DNA from: Plectrocnemia conspersa
Taxonomy: Eukaryota > Arthropoda > Insecta > Trichoptera > Polycentropodidae
Direction of reading: 5' to 3'
Length of the DNA stretch: 64,000 bases
Assembly (NCBI GenBank): GCA_009617715.1
Contig: VTFK01000351.1
Span: 124,001-188,000 of the forward strand
Both the position numbers and the translations under genes were made by a program. Under the pieces are notes generated by a model, which saw only the letters and a program-made list of their open reading frames with translations, was not told the origin of the DNA and made no database searches. Below are positions 11,301 through 26,300 of this stretch, one piece after another (within the stretch, counting starts at the first letter, position 1; each line of letters opens with the position of its first letter).

Positions 11301-14300
11301 TTTTAGAAAATTGATTATTTCAAGAGACTCATATTAGCAGTTTTAATATTGGCGTAGATATTGTTTATCTGTTTATATTTTCAATCGGCTGTGATAGTCC
11401 AGCCACAGATTATCACAGCCTAAATAGCTGTAATGAATCTGTGGTCCTCTTGAAATATGACACAAATCAATTACCACTTCTGTGCAATGTAGCACATCGT
11501 TATCTATTTTATATTTAGAATAATTTATATTAAAATATTTTATATTTAGAATATTTAATTTAATATTTCAAGGAAATAATTAAAATTGTCACGTATTAAA
11601 TATGCTATCACGATTACGATCGAATAATTGGAACTGGCTTTACTTTTGACCAAGATTGTGCTATTCCATGTATAGCATCTCTTTTCCATAAATTGATAAG
11701 GCCATAATTAAGGAAATAATTAAAATTTTACGTATAATATACGCTATCGTAAATGTAAATTACTTTTTACAATATTTATACATTTTTATACATTAAAATC
11801 CATATTAAAAATTACAACAAATCTTTTTTCAATTAACGAACACGTATTATCTATAACAATATATTTATACATACATATATATATATATATATAATAAAAA
11901 GCACAAATTTAAATTTTTTTAAATGCAATTAATATTATTGCATATCTTAAAAGAAGGTTATTATACAAAAAACTTAAATCATCGTGAAATTTTACATATT
12001 ATTAGTATACAGAAAATGTTAATGATTTTAATTAAAATTTGTATACCTATAATCAATTATATTGAAAAAAAAAAAATATTTTCATTAGATAAATTATATT
12101 CTGTAAAAAAATCTTCTCTAACATTTTTAGGAAAACATGTGCGATTTTTGTGAATTTATTAATTTAAATTTATTTATTTTATATTTCTAGCGCATCGCGA
12201 TAAAAAAAAAAAAAGAGCTACCCCATACATATGTTCCCTTGAAGCCAGGCAAAGTAGTGAGACGCAGATTCTTCTCTACGTCTGGCGATGAGGGTGCATC
12301 TTCATGGAGAACAACACTGATAGACTCGATACCAGAACCCGAAGCTAAGACCAGCCCAACGGAAAAAGAGAGCTTTAAACTGAGCTTTGATTCGGACACT
12401 CAAGTATCAGATCCTGCGTCTGAGTCGACCAACATCGCTACGAGCTCCCTAGAAAAACACGTACAATTCGGGAGCGACGATAAATTCCCAGAAACCATGG
12501 AGAAACCACCGAAATCGTAAGTTCAATTTTAAGCAAAAATATAATTCCACAATTATAAATGTTCATTCTTGACAAAATATAATATAGTATTATAAAGATA
12601 CTAGTTTGAAGTATGGAAAAGCTTTCTGATAAATAAATTGTGAAATATAAATATATAATAAAAATCCAAAATAACGTATGTAAATCAATAAATTAATTTT
12701 TCACTTCCTGTAAAGTTGACTATTTTAGTATTTTAAGACCTCGTCTCATATTTAATATTCGAAAATCAGTATGAATATTTATAAGAGGTATTAAATCATT
12801 ATATTCAAACCTCTTTGATTAATGTAGCCCAGTAAAGTTGTAATAGTTGCCGACTTGTGACTAAACTAATAGTATCTTATTCATTCATGCATTGTATGCA
12901 TCTTCATGCATGCATCATTCAAGCATTGAAAACCCGGTTCATTTAAATGGCGAGCTAAACCACTCTTCGATTTTTTTCCGACCGACATTTTCAAAGTATT
13001 TCATGAATCTGTATATTTTAGAAATATAACTTGCCTCGGTCTCTTTAGAATCAAATACATATCCACGGTAGATAAAATCTTTCTCCACAATCGAACAAGT
13101 GGTACTGGCTTTACTTTTGACCAAGATTGTGTCGTTCCATGTATAGCATTCAATATCATATTTTTCCCAGAAATTGTTAAGGCCATCATTTTTTATCCGC
13201 AAGAGTTTTGCGAAGATAAGCTGAGATGATATAAGTTGAATTAAACTTGTAACCATAAAACAGTCGTTTGTTTTTCAATATGTTTTCATTCGGATGAAAA
13301 TGAATGTTATTTATCAAAAATACTGCTTTCTGGGGAAACGCGTACTTTCGAACCAATCTTTCGACGATTTCTCTATCCACTCATTCTCCTTTTTGGTTAT
13401 AATCAACATGAAATAGGTTTTTAAATTTTATTTTATTAAAATTTAAAATCAATTTTATAAAATTAAGTTTATTTCAAGCACTGTTAATCTGCAAACAGGA
13501 TAATTAATACACTGTATTCTTAATAATCATTTATTTCAATGTGATAATTAAATTTACAAAAGTACTTTTAGATAAAATACTTATAAATGGTTTATCATTA
13601 TTGTTATGTTTTAATATAATATAATGAAGATACAAAAAAACATGGTTACAATTTAAAAAGAAAAAAATGAAAATGCCTTGAAATGCGCCATTATAAAAAT
13701 ATTTTCTCATAAGATAACCAAACGTGAATTTAAAAATCATCTGAAACGGTATTCGGATTAATAAAAATGTTATTTTGTCTCTCAGGGTGCGCAAGATTAG
13801 CGCTCCGCATGGAAGAAAATTTTCGTTGCAAGAAGAACCACAGTTGAAATACGAAGGTAGGAGAATATCTGTGCAACCCGAAGATGCCGTTCTTCCTGAA
13901 GCGGATTTGGAAGACTTAGATAGCCATAGATCAGATGATCCAAGAGTTTTTCGTCGCTCAAAGCTTCGCAAGGTAACCATTTAATTTTTTTACAGTCAGA
14001 ATTTTTTACTTAATTGCCACTTACATGATTAGAGACAATGGAGACATTTTGCATTTTAAGACTTTATTAGAAATACTGTCATTTTCGGGAGCTGTACTAA
14101 ATAATTTATTATCAAGTTAATTTAGAGTATACTAGTATCAACTTTGCATTGATTTTGAAGACTCTTGGCAATAGCTTTCTTTATAAATAAGGGTTATGGT
14201 ATGAGAAAGAGAATTATGGTGTATAATATCGTTGCATTAGGTAGATTGATTGTTATAGGAATATCTAGAATATATGCTAGAATAATGTGTAGGTGTAGTC

Positions 14301-17300
14301 AGAGCTTCCAAATTTATATTTTATTTTATAATAAACTTTAGAAAGGTTCTCTCATATCGATTTGATGTTTATATAAATTATGTTATGTCAATTTATAGTT
14401 ACTTTTGGTTCAAAAAACAATTTGGCCATGAATTGCAGATCGTAGCAGATGTGCTTCTATTTTCACTAATCTTATTACAATTTATGTCTCAATTGCTTAT
14501 CAAAACTTTTGTACTATTGTGTATTATTTATTACTACTGATTTTATATACAAATAAGGTCAAAATGTCTACTTCATTTTGACATGTATTTGTAGTAAATT
14601 ATTATTCAAACCATTATTTAGATATCAACGGCGAACACTCACATCAGCATCAGTCGCAAGGATGGACCTGGAAAACTCAAAGAAATACTGTCTCCTAGCA
14701 AGTTCAAGAAGATTTACGACCATCAGCCCCATTCGGTTAGTAATAGTTATAACATTACAGAGCTATTTTACTATGTATATACCATAACATACATCTATTT
14801 CAAAGCTCTTCGTCCAATTGGACGAACTGAGTGAAGGCGCTGAAGAGTGGAAGCAAACGGCGCGTTGGATCAAATACGAAGAAGATCTTGAAGAAGGTTC
14901 CGATCGCTGGGGCAAACCACATGTGGCTTCTTTGTCATTCCATTCTCTTTTAAACCTTCGTAGGTGCATCCAATCTGGAGTGCTGCTTTTGGATATGAAT
15001 GAAAAAGATCTAGCAGGCATTACTTTCCGGTAAGTGATCATCCAATATCTATCAATCCATCTTTTCGCACGAAAGAATATAATAAGAGGAGTTAGAATTA
15101 ACTATGCTTAAAATATATACATGACTATGTATATCGAACTTATTCTTTGCGTATACATTTAAGAAAGAGAGAGAGAGAGTATCGGATGCACAGTACTCTT
15201 TTGAGTTCATTAGTAAGCTGGCGGTATGCTATTATTATTGAATATTAGAATAAAATTAATTTTTAATTTTTCGTTAGATTTATAAAACGAAACATATAGA
15301 TATATTGAGTGCATCATTTAAAACATCCCGAAAATTCACAAAAAAACAATGAAATTGACGCATTGGGCATGAGAAACAAAATCTGTCATGTATTAAGTCA
15401 TAAACATCAGCTTTTGAAATAATATCCAATAGAGCTTTAAGTGCCTGCAATAAAATTCCAAAGGATTAGCACTCTGTTCAGATCAATTGCGAAAAAATAC
15501 ATGGACCCAAAATTAACCATTTATAATATAAAAACGTATTTGTGTAAATTAGATTTTTTCTTTGCATTTAAATATCTTATGTGAAAGAAAGATGTAAGGT
15601 AGTCTTTTAGGGTGAACTATTCCGTCACATCTAAACTAGCAGATAAAAATTAATTTATCACAAAAACAGTGCGTACCAATCAACATTTAAATATATAATA
15701 CATGGACAATGTCAACCCTTTCAGCCATTGAATGTAAAAAATCATATGGAAGGAAAACGTCCGAATGACGACTCAGAGGCCGTCTTTTTTCTTTGTTTTT
15801 TGTTATATGGTTTGCTATTTTAATTACCTATGTTTAAGTAAATATAATACTCGCAACTATATTCTTTATCTAGCTGTATCATTTTTATACCGCAAAGTTG
15901 TACAATTTTCCGTTAATTTTTAATCAAACTTACAAACTTCAGTAAATGTTTTGACTTATTATATAAAATTAATAATGACAAAATAATATTTTTTAAATAT
16001 ATTTTATTCTCTAATGGTATGTTCAAAGCAGAAATTTAAATTACTAAAAATATTAATAGAATACACTCGATGGATAAATCGAAAATCGGATTTGCCAGAA
16101 AAAACTCTCGTACGATGAGCTCTGGCATCATATTATGTACGGAATTTCTAGTCCAAAGAAACTGTTTTCAAGGCACGACGTAATTTTATCACGAGCAATA
16201 AAGCTTTTAAATATCTACTTAACTGTAAAGAACAAAACGCCGTATTGTGCAATATAGCGTGAAATTCAATATAATGATCTGAAGCCGCGTAGTAATGGAA
16301 TGAATATAAATTTATAAATTAACAAATGTTATTTAATATACGAAAGTAACGTTTTATGATTTAAAATAATCCATAATTATAATTTATAGCTCAAAATTCA
16401 TCATAATCTATTATAGCCAGTAATATAAATGTAATTAATAATAATTTTTAATTATGTTGTCATAGCAGGCGTTGAAAAACTATTACCTATGTTTTTTTAT
16501 AAAATAAGAACGGTACTAATTGGGAAAAAAACGATAGTATCTTAATGAAAAAAAATCATTCAAAATTGATAAACAATTAAATCATAATTTCGATATATCA
16601 TGCATTTGTGTACCCACCTTTATTGTTTTTAATTGCGAATATTTTACATTTAAAGTATCGAATTATTATTAGCTGTAAATAATGTAAAAAAAATATATTT
16701 TTATTCTGGAATTTATCTGGGACGATTTCATTTATATTAGTTGTATGAAACGACAAATTTATTTCAATTTTATTTTTTTAATGAACGTTAATATTTTTTA
16801 AAGATGATTTCAAAAATATTATCATTTTATACCCCCTTTACCCCTTAAATAATATTATGTAGCTTCAACTTCGTTAAAACTTTGCTTCAAGTATAGAGAA
16901 AATGTAACAGCGTACATTAATTATATTTTTATTTTATGTAGATAATATTATAAAAAAGCACAAAATTTTGTATTTAAATTTATTATTATAAAAACAACCG
17001 CAGTGCGTATTTTTAATAAAAACTTATTATCCGTGGATTGAAAAATATTAGAATATATACTTATTAACCAACAATTTTCAATTTTCAACTCTCAAATTTA
17101 TATTAGTAATAATTAATTGTTGTTAAAACACACATTTTTTTAGATATATTACGATATAAATATAATATGTGACGTGGTTTTATTTATGTATGTAGATGCA
17201 TACATATATGTATGTTTTACAATGTGTCGCTTTGATTTATGTAATATATTAAATACGATATGTGTGTTGATTTAATTAGGTAACGGAATACTTGTTTCAC

Positions 17301-20300
17301 GAAAAAGACCCGGAAAATTATAATGAGAACCACATCTTTGAAATATTATGTGCATAATTTAAAATAAAATAATATTAGTTTTACATTACTCCAGTTTAAA
17401 ATTATAAATATTGAACATTATATCTAGAATTATTTTGTAGAAAAAAATTGTGAATTAACCACATATTTTATTTTTTTATAAATTTATTTATGATCGTTCC
17501 TTAACTCTCTGTTAGTGGTAGACATTTATTTAAAAAAGGGTTTTTTTTCTTAACCGCGTAAATCAAGGGATAAGTGTGTAGTGTAAAAATTAACATCTTC
17601 AATAGTAGTAGTGCATAAAGTGAAAATAAATAGTTGCATTAACCCTTTCGTGCTCAAATAAATTTTTTTTTATTTTTTTATTTTTTTTTGCATTTTCTAG
17701 TCATTAGTATTTATTAAAAAATATAGAAAAAAAATATTAAAAAAAAGCGATTGGAACTTAAAAAAAAAAAATATGGGATCTATACTTCCCACTGATACTT
17801 GGTAGAGTACTTATTGTGCGCAAAAAAAAAAAAAACTTTTTTTTTTTTAGGAATTTAATTTATTTAAAGTAAAAAAACAATATGATTAAGGTAAAAATAA
17901 AATAAAATCATTTCTTATGAAAAAGATCAAAAAATGGTGAAATATGTACATAGTGGTACATCGCAACCTCTACACATGCATTTAGTTTGTTTCGCCATCT
18001 TTTTTTTACACTACAAAGTCTACACCTTCTGTAAGTTTCACTTTTTAGAGGCATATGTGTACCTACAGATTCTAGGGGTATATTCTCTAGTACTCGGGCA
18101 TTATTAGCCAAAAAGATTGATGGTCTGTTACGGCGTTTCAGCGAACAAAACTTGCCGATCAACTGATTTTCTAGAGATATCTTAAAGGCTAATTTAAAAT
18201 TCAGATCAAATCACCCCTAATATATACAACACACTGTAAAAAAATGTCTTTATAATTCAAATCAACCGTCAAAATCCTTATTGTCCTTAAAATTTTAAAG
18301 TTTTGTTACAAATTCAACTTATCTAACACACGACACTCGAAATAATACAAATCGTGTAATTTTAAACTCAACTGCCACTTTTAAGTTCAATGGATGAAGT
18401 AGGTATATAAATGTTTCATCGTAATACCCAATAATAATTCTAGATGGCAGTAGTGAATAAAATTGGGAAACGTAATTCCCACTGATCTTTTTAGGGCTAT
18501 TTTGAAAGTGGGAAACCGTATTCCCACTGGCCACGAAAGGGTTTTAATAATCTAAAACAATCTTTATTTTTTACTTGTATGCCATAAACACAATTTTCAC
18601 ATCTCTGTAAATGTCCTCCACTTTTAGAACTACATACAGAATATATTTTCTATTTTTTTCAGAAACACATATTTAGTTTATATAATATTAATTCCTGTTA
18701 TAATTATATTTATATTAATTATTATTCATTGCTAAAATTTTAAAATTACAAATATGTATACGCAAAAAATTATTAAAATATATCTCCTTTTTCTAAATAT
18801 ATTTTGTTTGAAGTGTGCCGCGGAATTCTGGGAAGAGCTTTGATGTGAAAAAATGTTGCCGAGTACTGCTATACATCCTTTTGTTTTAAATCAAACATAC
18901 TCTTCTCAGAATATACATTTGAAAGAAAGGTCATATTTTGGTAAATACAATACACACTATAATTATATTCAACGAAATATATGATAATATTATCTTTTAT
19001 AAACGTTAAAATTATTCGATTTAATAATTAAAATTATTTTTGGGTAAATTTTGCTTAACAATTATTACGCGAAAGTTTACAAAACATTAACATAACTTTT
19101 ATTTATGTTCAGGATATATAAATAAAAGTATTAAGGCAACTTCTTCGAGTTTCTTATGTTTTAAATGTTAAGTATAACTATGTGGTTAATATAATAATTG
19201 AAACATCGCAAAGTTTCGACCAACAATTTTATTATTCCTTCATGATTACAATCAGTTCATGAAATACAAAGATTTACTATCACAAAATTATCAAAGTAAA
19301 TTAGCACTAGTTTTTTAAATTAATTACATTAATGTGTGTAATAAAACTATATCTAAATATTATTTCCTCAGAATCGCTGAACAGATGTCAATCGATGAAC
19401 TAGTAGACGAAGCAGACAAATCAGCCGTAATGCGCAGTCTTCTACTTAGGCATAAACGTGTCAATGATAATGAAAAAGGCTTCAAAATAAGCTTGAAAAA
19501 GAACTCGAGCTACACCAGCCTACAAGTAAGTAATAAGACAATGATTATTTAATATCTATATCTAAAACTACAATCTAATTCCTTTTTACCCTATTATATT
19601 TTTACCTAAAGGATCATGAGGTTTGTTATATTTTGTAATGTACTTATGATATAATTAAGGGCTGTTTTGTTGTGCTTTTACTTCCATTATTTCTTGTTTT
19701 GATTAAATATTCGAATCATTATTAACGATATTTTTAAAACAGGCTTATAGCCCTTAAAACTCGAATGAAATCTATCAAGTATTTTTAAATAAATTAAATT
19801 ATATTAATACATACATGTGTGTGTAGAATTAAGTGTAAAGTCATGAGATTCGCGGTAAATCGGAAGGTACGAATACACGGGTCTACAAAATATTTCATAC
19901 TTACAATTATGATTCAAAGAAGATCTAGCCATTTTCTAAGAATGTTCTATATTTTAGGGGACTCTCTCTCTAAACAAGCTATATAAGTAGCTCATCGAAT
20001 CCCTCTTGTTTTTATATTTGAATATCTATGTACATACATACGCTAGTATGTATTTCATTAAATCTATTAAACTCTCAAATACTAAATCTCAAATTACTAT
20101 AGAATTAATTTAATTAGCTGTCATGGTCTAAAAATTATGCCAAATATGTGAAATTTAACCATATAGGTTTTATTTTTAAATTATAAAACATTTTTTTAGT
20201 TATCGCGTATTTAACCTTTGTTCCAATTTTCTATATTCTATTTTTAACATCAAAATATATATATATAAATAGAAAATATTTAAATATATAAAGAGTTTTT

Positions 20301-23300
20301 AACTATCCGAATCAGTACACGATTAAGATTTTAATTTATTAATTAACCTAATATTTAATTTCTAAGTGTTATCAACTGCCAATCTTAGATTCATTCAGGG
20401 ATTATATTATTACATAGTTTTCAATTATATTAAATTTCTTTGAATATATTTTTTACCTAACAGTCTAAACGTCCAAATTAACATATAATGGAGTATTCAT
20501 ACGACATGCAAACAAATTTAAAGAAAATATACTATAGTATTAGTAAAAGGAATTCTGATATTTTTCACACATTTTAAAATCCCTAAAATGAAGAATAATT
20601 CATAGTATCACCTTGATTTTTTTTTCAATATATTTTTTATATACAGTAGAATTTCGATTTACAAGCACAATTCGTTATGGAAAAGTATTTGTATTTCTAA
20701 ACAGTCGTATGTTAAAGCAAATTTTTCTATAATAAATAATGGAAACTTAAAATATTCATATAAAAATGATTAATACAAAAAAACGTATATTTCTTACATA
20801 TTTTATTATTTTAAATTATTATAAACTAATTAAATTAATTAATTATTCATATCGGAATCACTGTTGTTTATTAGCCCAATAAAATATTTTTTTTTTCGTG
20901 GACCTTTAACTAGAAACCTATCCAATGGTACTTGCTTTTGCCTCCTCTTCAGGATTTGTCAAAAATGCGACATCGCATTGTCATTAAATAGATTCAAGGC
21001 TCGTACTGCTACAGCCTTACTCAGGTGGTTCTTTGCACTGTTTCCCACATTTTACAGATATTTCTGATCTCATTTCAAGTAAAATATTTTTCAGCCTCTT
21101 TCTTCTCCTCCTCATACGAGATCTTGTTTGTAGACTCGTGCTATTGCTCGCGATGCAGATTTATTAGTTCTTTATTGGTTAGTTCCTGGCCATGTTCTTC
21201 CACCAACTCTTGAATATCGTCATTATTCGCCTTCCCAAACAACATAATCATCGATAAGTTTGTGATTATAAAGAGAACCCTTAATTATGCTAGTTTTCTC
21301 CAAGCAGATCTCGATGCAGCTCTCGGTGTGAAAATTATTTTTTCAAGAAGATTTGCTCGTTTATCAAATCACAATTAATTATTTGTTGCTTGTATTGCGA
21401 ATCCGTGATACCGTTTTATTTATATATAAATCCCAGATTTTTTTTATGAAAGTAAGATTTTGTGTTGAAAAAAATATGTATGTGTATAAATAAAAGTAAA
21501 ATTAATTATTGAGAGTAATATCTTCTCCACCAAACTATAATTCTGTAGACCATTGTGTGATTCCTCCTAACCATATCTGCGGATCACATGATATATGTTT
21601 ATCTGAGCGTAAAACATGTTCAAATTTTCTTTACACACATCAAGTGGGTGTGGCAGCAAGAAAGGGTAGGTACCCGTCGGAGCACATTGGGTTCTTTGCC
21701 AGCGATGCGGTCACCGAATTCATACCACGTCGATCGTCATTTTACTGGCCGACCGGGATCTTGTCGAAGACACACAGCTCATTTAATCGTAACATTATTT
21801 CCAACTACTAACTACCTTCATTTAGAGAAACAGATCCACAAACAGCTCAAAAACGCTTTGGAAACATGCAAGAGAAAACACCTGTGTTACGGTCCCATCT
21901 AATATATATTTTTTATACAAAGTACCCAAACAGTAACTAAAGGTTGTAAAATATATATATTACATTTAGTGCAGTGAGATTATGTTTTTTTTTATCCATT
22001 CGTATGCGTTCTGCAGAAAAAAAATGTTTGAACAAATATTTAAATACTCATTGGGGATAAAATACAACATTGTCTCACTCCTAGCTGCATTTCGATAACT
22101 TACTTACTCTAACTATCGGTTTCTTAAATAAATACTGACATCATAAAAGTGTAAATATGAAAGCTTTCAATATATGTGTGCCAAAGCAAGGGTGTTTTCT
22201 TAAGTTATGTTTTAAAATATTAGGTTTGCCACATGTTATATAATTATTTGTGAATATCATCCTTGAAAAAAAAAACTAAAAAGTTTCACAAAACTGTAAA
22301 ATTTATAGTAAAGGTGTCTTTAGTGTAATAGAAAGTTCATAATTCATATTAAATATAATACTAGATATTATTAATATATTTTAAAAATACCGACAATAAA
22401 GTAAAAATGTTAAATTTATATATTTTCATTTAATTCAAAAAGACTTGTAAGCTTAGACACAAAAGATGTATTATTTTCATGCAAAATCTATACTGGCATC
22501 AAAAGACTATATTAAAATTCGCTTAGAATACATAAAGTTTCAGACAAAGCTATAACTGCTATTGTCACCCTAGTTATTAATTTTGTACTATATGGTAAAA
22601 CTTGACACAAAATGTGAATGAAATTCAATTGTGCAGTAATAATATACGTTAGGGCAGGGTTTCCCAAACTTTTTTAGCGACGGAACACTTGGCAAACGGA
22701 ACACTTAGCTTATTTTGCTGTACCCAACTTCTAGGTACTAAAAACTACGCCTTCTCTTGACGTCATAAATCTCAATTAAGTTTAACCGTCACTTGCCTTC
22801 CACTATGAAGTAGAATATGCTAATTTTTTTTAATTTACTATAAATTTTTGTGAAATATCTATTTAGGCTCCGCGGAACACCAATTTTGGATCCGCGGAAC
22901 ACCAGTGTTCCGCGGAACATAGATTGGGAAACCATGCGTTAGGGAAACACAAAGTTTAGCAATCCTTGTTAATTCCATAACGTGAGTAAGTCACCTTTAT
23001 TAAACATAACAATAAATAGATATTTCGTCATTATACATATGTATATATTAAAGAATATTTTAATAGATGGCAACCCTAAGTTAAAATTACTTTTAACACA
23101 TCTCTCAAATTCACATAATATATTAAAAATAATATGCATGTTAGATTAATAATTCTTTATCATATAATAAGACATATACACATATTTAATTCACTCTAAA
23201 CACACTAAAATATATATATATATGTACATCAAATATATTATAAAATATAATATAATATATAGACTTATTTTTATAATGTGGTATAAATACCGCCTTTTTA

Positions 23301-26300
23301 ATTTAATTTCAAATATACATTTGATTGTATTGTATATCAAATGTCAATGTTGTGTATATTATTTCATATTTTTAATTAAAATTAAAACATCAATGCATCA
23401 ATTTTGAAGAAAATAGTATTTTTTAACTGAATTTCTGAAAATATGTGTAAAGCATGTTAATAATACATATTTCAACTATTTATTTTCATTTAATTTGACG
23501 TTCTTATAAAATAGCTATTTTATAAGAATAAATTCTAATTAATAATTATTATAATTCTGGCTTCAACTTTTAAAGTTTTCTTTATTTATTAATTAATTTT
23601 TTTTTGGTATTTGCGTGCCGTTTTGCTTAGACCTATTTTTTTATAAAAACACGTGGTGAGTCAAATAAAATTCTTAAATATTTTTTATCCCGAAATTTAG
23701 TAAACATGTTCAGTGTGTGTGTTTGTGTACTATGTGTCACTACTTTTCTTCCTGTATTGGTCAATAATGGTCTGCTTAAGTACTCACTCAGTTTCGAAAC
23801 CTTTTCCTCCATTCATAAGTTTCTTAGAGTAATAGACATGCATCACCATATTAAACTTACATTTGTCGACGAATTTCAATGGGTTTCACGCTTTACTACT
23901 CAAAAAACGAATGACTGATTCACTTTGATTTGTACTTCTACTTTTCAGAAATTTTTACGTAACACTGCTGTTAATTTACATGACAATAAAACTGTGTTAT
24001 TCTTTTATTGCTTTATTGAATATATTTGACTCACCTACATATAAACATTTATTACTTTTTATTCAATACCACATCTATTTATTTTTGAAGAAATGTTGCT
24101 TCTTTAACTATGGAATGTCAAAGATGTTTTAAAATTGCATAAATTTAAGTCTAGCTTGAGTTTGATTAAACATATAAGTAAGTTCATCTAATCATCCTAA
24201 ATTTCAGAATCTCTCTGATGGCGAAAAGAACAAAACTCAGACCGTTTGCGTAAACGCTGACGGCAAAGAGAGCAAATGGAGTCTGAATTCTGCTGGTGAA
24301 GACTACGTCAAAATTGACGTGAGAGAGGAGACTTACACGTCCCAAGACGACGTCAAGAAAGTGGCCGAAGATTCCATTTCAAGGAGGATTCCGATTGGAT
24401 CTGAAGCGACGGCTGTTTGGGTTGGAACCGTAGGCTACTTGACCAGTCCTACTATAGCTTTCGTTCGTCTTGCCCAAGGAACTGTACTTCCGTCTGTGAC
24501 CGAGATATCCATTCCGGTCAGGTTCATATTCGTCTTGCTAGGACCGAGCTCCTCTGACCTGGATTACCACGAAATTGGCAGGTCCATCTCGACACTCATG
24601 TCTAATAGTTCATTCCACGAAATAGCATACAAGGCAGAGCACAGAAAAGATCTCCTTTCTGCTATCAACGAGTTCTTGGACGACTCAATCGTCCTACCTC
24701 CGGGCAACTGGGATTCACAGGCGCTGTTGCCTTTCGATGAGCTGAAATCCAAATCTGAAATGATCATGAAGAGGAAGAAGACCGCGTTGGAGAAAAGGTC
24801 TAAAGGCGAAGAAGTCAAGAAGGATGAACCAGCACCTGAAACTGAAAAGAAAAAAGAGAAAAAAGAGAAAAAGTTCGATCCGTTGAGAAAGACTGGAAAT
24901 TTTTTCGGAGGTAAGATTAAGTTAAGGTATATATGTACCTTGCTTATTTTAATCAAATAAAATCACTAACAACATAATTTAAGCACTTAATCGCCGCACA
25001 TTTTTATAAACCCGCGCTTTCGAATACTTTCAAAATATCGATTTATTGATTTAGTTAGTTTTATAAACTTAGTGTAAAAAAACCAAAATTAATTTCGCTT
25101 TATTTAAACTTAGCACCCACAGCCGGGTGCACGGCAATTTCAAATAACTAGCTCAAGCACCCACCGGTGGGCGAACGGCAATAGATGGGTTAAAGTAAAA
25201 ATATAATATTTACATTTGGTTGTAGTATGTATCTGTAGATTTTTTATTTTTGACACAATGACACTAAGTTCAGCTGAAACATTAGTTTCCCCCCAAAAAT
25301 AACATTTATAATAATGAGAGTGATCGCGTCCAGGACATCAGCGCCTGAGAACACTCTTCTTGCACGAGACATCTAGCTTCATAACGAGTTTGCCAAACAC
25401 AATTTTTTATTGCTACGAGGAGCTGAAAAAATTATGTTGGATTTTGCTCATTTATTTTTTAAATATTTATTGGAATAATTATTGTTTGTATAATATACAT
25501 CATGGCACATTGGGGAAACCTGTCAAGCCATGATGGTAAAATTTGTAATTAAAAATAAATAAATAATATTTATTCAATAATGTTTTCAATTTTTTTTACA
25601 ATATGTATCGTTTTTCAACATTTTTCCTTTAATAAAATGCTAAAAAATCATATTTAATATTAATTTTATTATTGATTTTTTTTCAGTTTAAATTCATATG
25701 TAATACATAGTTTATTATTCATTAATATTATTATTGAATTATGTTTTAGAAAAAAAAACTAATGATACAGTTGAAATCAGTGAAAAAAAAAAGTTACATA
25801 ATAATTGAGTTATCTTATCTTTATGGTAAAAAAGTACAAATTTGAATAGCGTTACATAATTATAGGATGACCTATTGTATAAGAGGTCTTTCAGAATTAT
25901 TGTTATAATAAACTTAAAAAACTTAATTTAATTATTATAATTTTATCATTTTTTTTATTTAATTTAATTTTGGCTTTTTCAGGATTAATCAACGATATGA
26001 AACACAGATATCCGTATTATCGATCAGACTTCATCGATGGTTTGAACGTTCAAGTCTTGGCAGCTGCCATCTTCATGTACTTTGCGGCTCTATCCTCGGC
26101 CATAACTTTTGGAGGTCTCATAGCAGACAAAACCAACAACAAGATGGGCATATCGGAAACATTGATTGCCACAGCGTTTACGGGTATTCTCTTTGCTCTA
26201 TTTGCTGGTCAGCCCATGATGGTTGTCGGAGCCACTGGACCATTGCTGCTCTTTGACGAAAGTCTTCACAACTTGTGCGTGAATAATAATATAGACTATT

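Larger units (their letters stand above)
10904..12190. other. Intron 1, right part
   Basis: Contains an 11387-11420 hairpin and a short Tigger-like fragment near 11640-11705. The open frame at 11923-12153 is low-complexity A/T and not convincing as coding. Confidence 0.4.
19526..24207. other. Intron 6 (4.7 kb)
   Basis: Contains a Tigger-like remnant (20643-21300), a GC-enriched unexplained block (21640-21790) and a complete hAT-type MITE (22655-22936). The rest, including 19526-20640 and 22950-24200, is AT-rich with no supported coding feature. Confidence 0.6.

Noticed and set aside
11923..12153. 76-codon + frame just before exon 2
   Set aside because: Low-complexity Ile/Lys/Leu, and it ends before the exon 2 acceptor; not an exon.
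13531..13980. 149-codon minus-strand frame over exon 3
   Set aside because: Shadow of exon 3 on the opposite strand; the + frame has splice sites and family similarity.
24564..24956. 130-codon minus-strand frame over exon 7
   Set aside because: Shadow of exon 7; Ser/Phe-rich reverse reading of the Lys/Glu linker.
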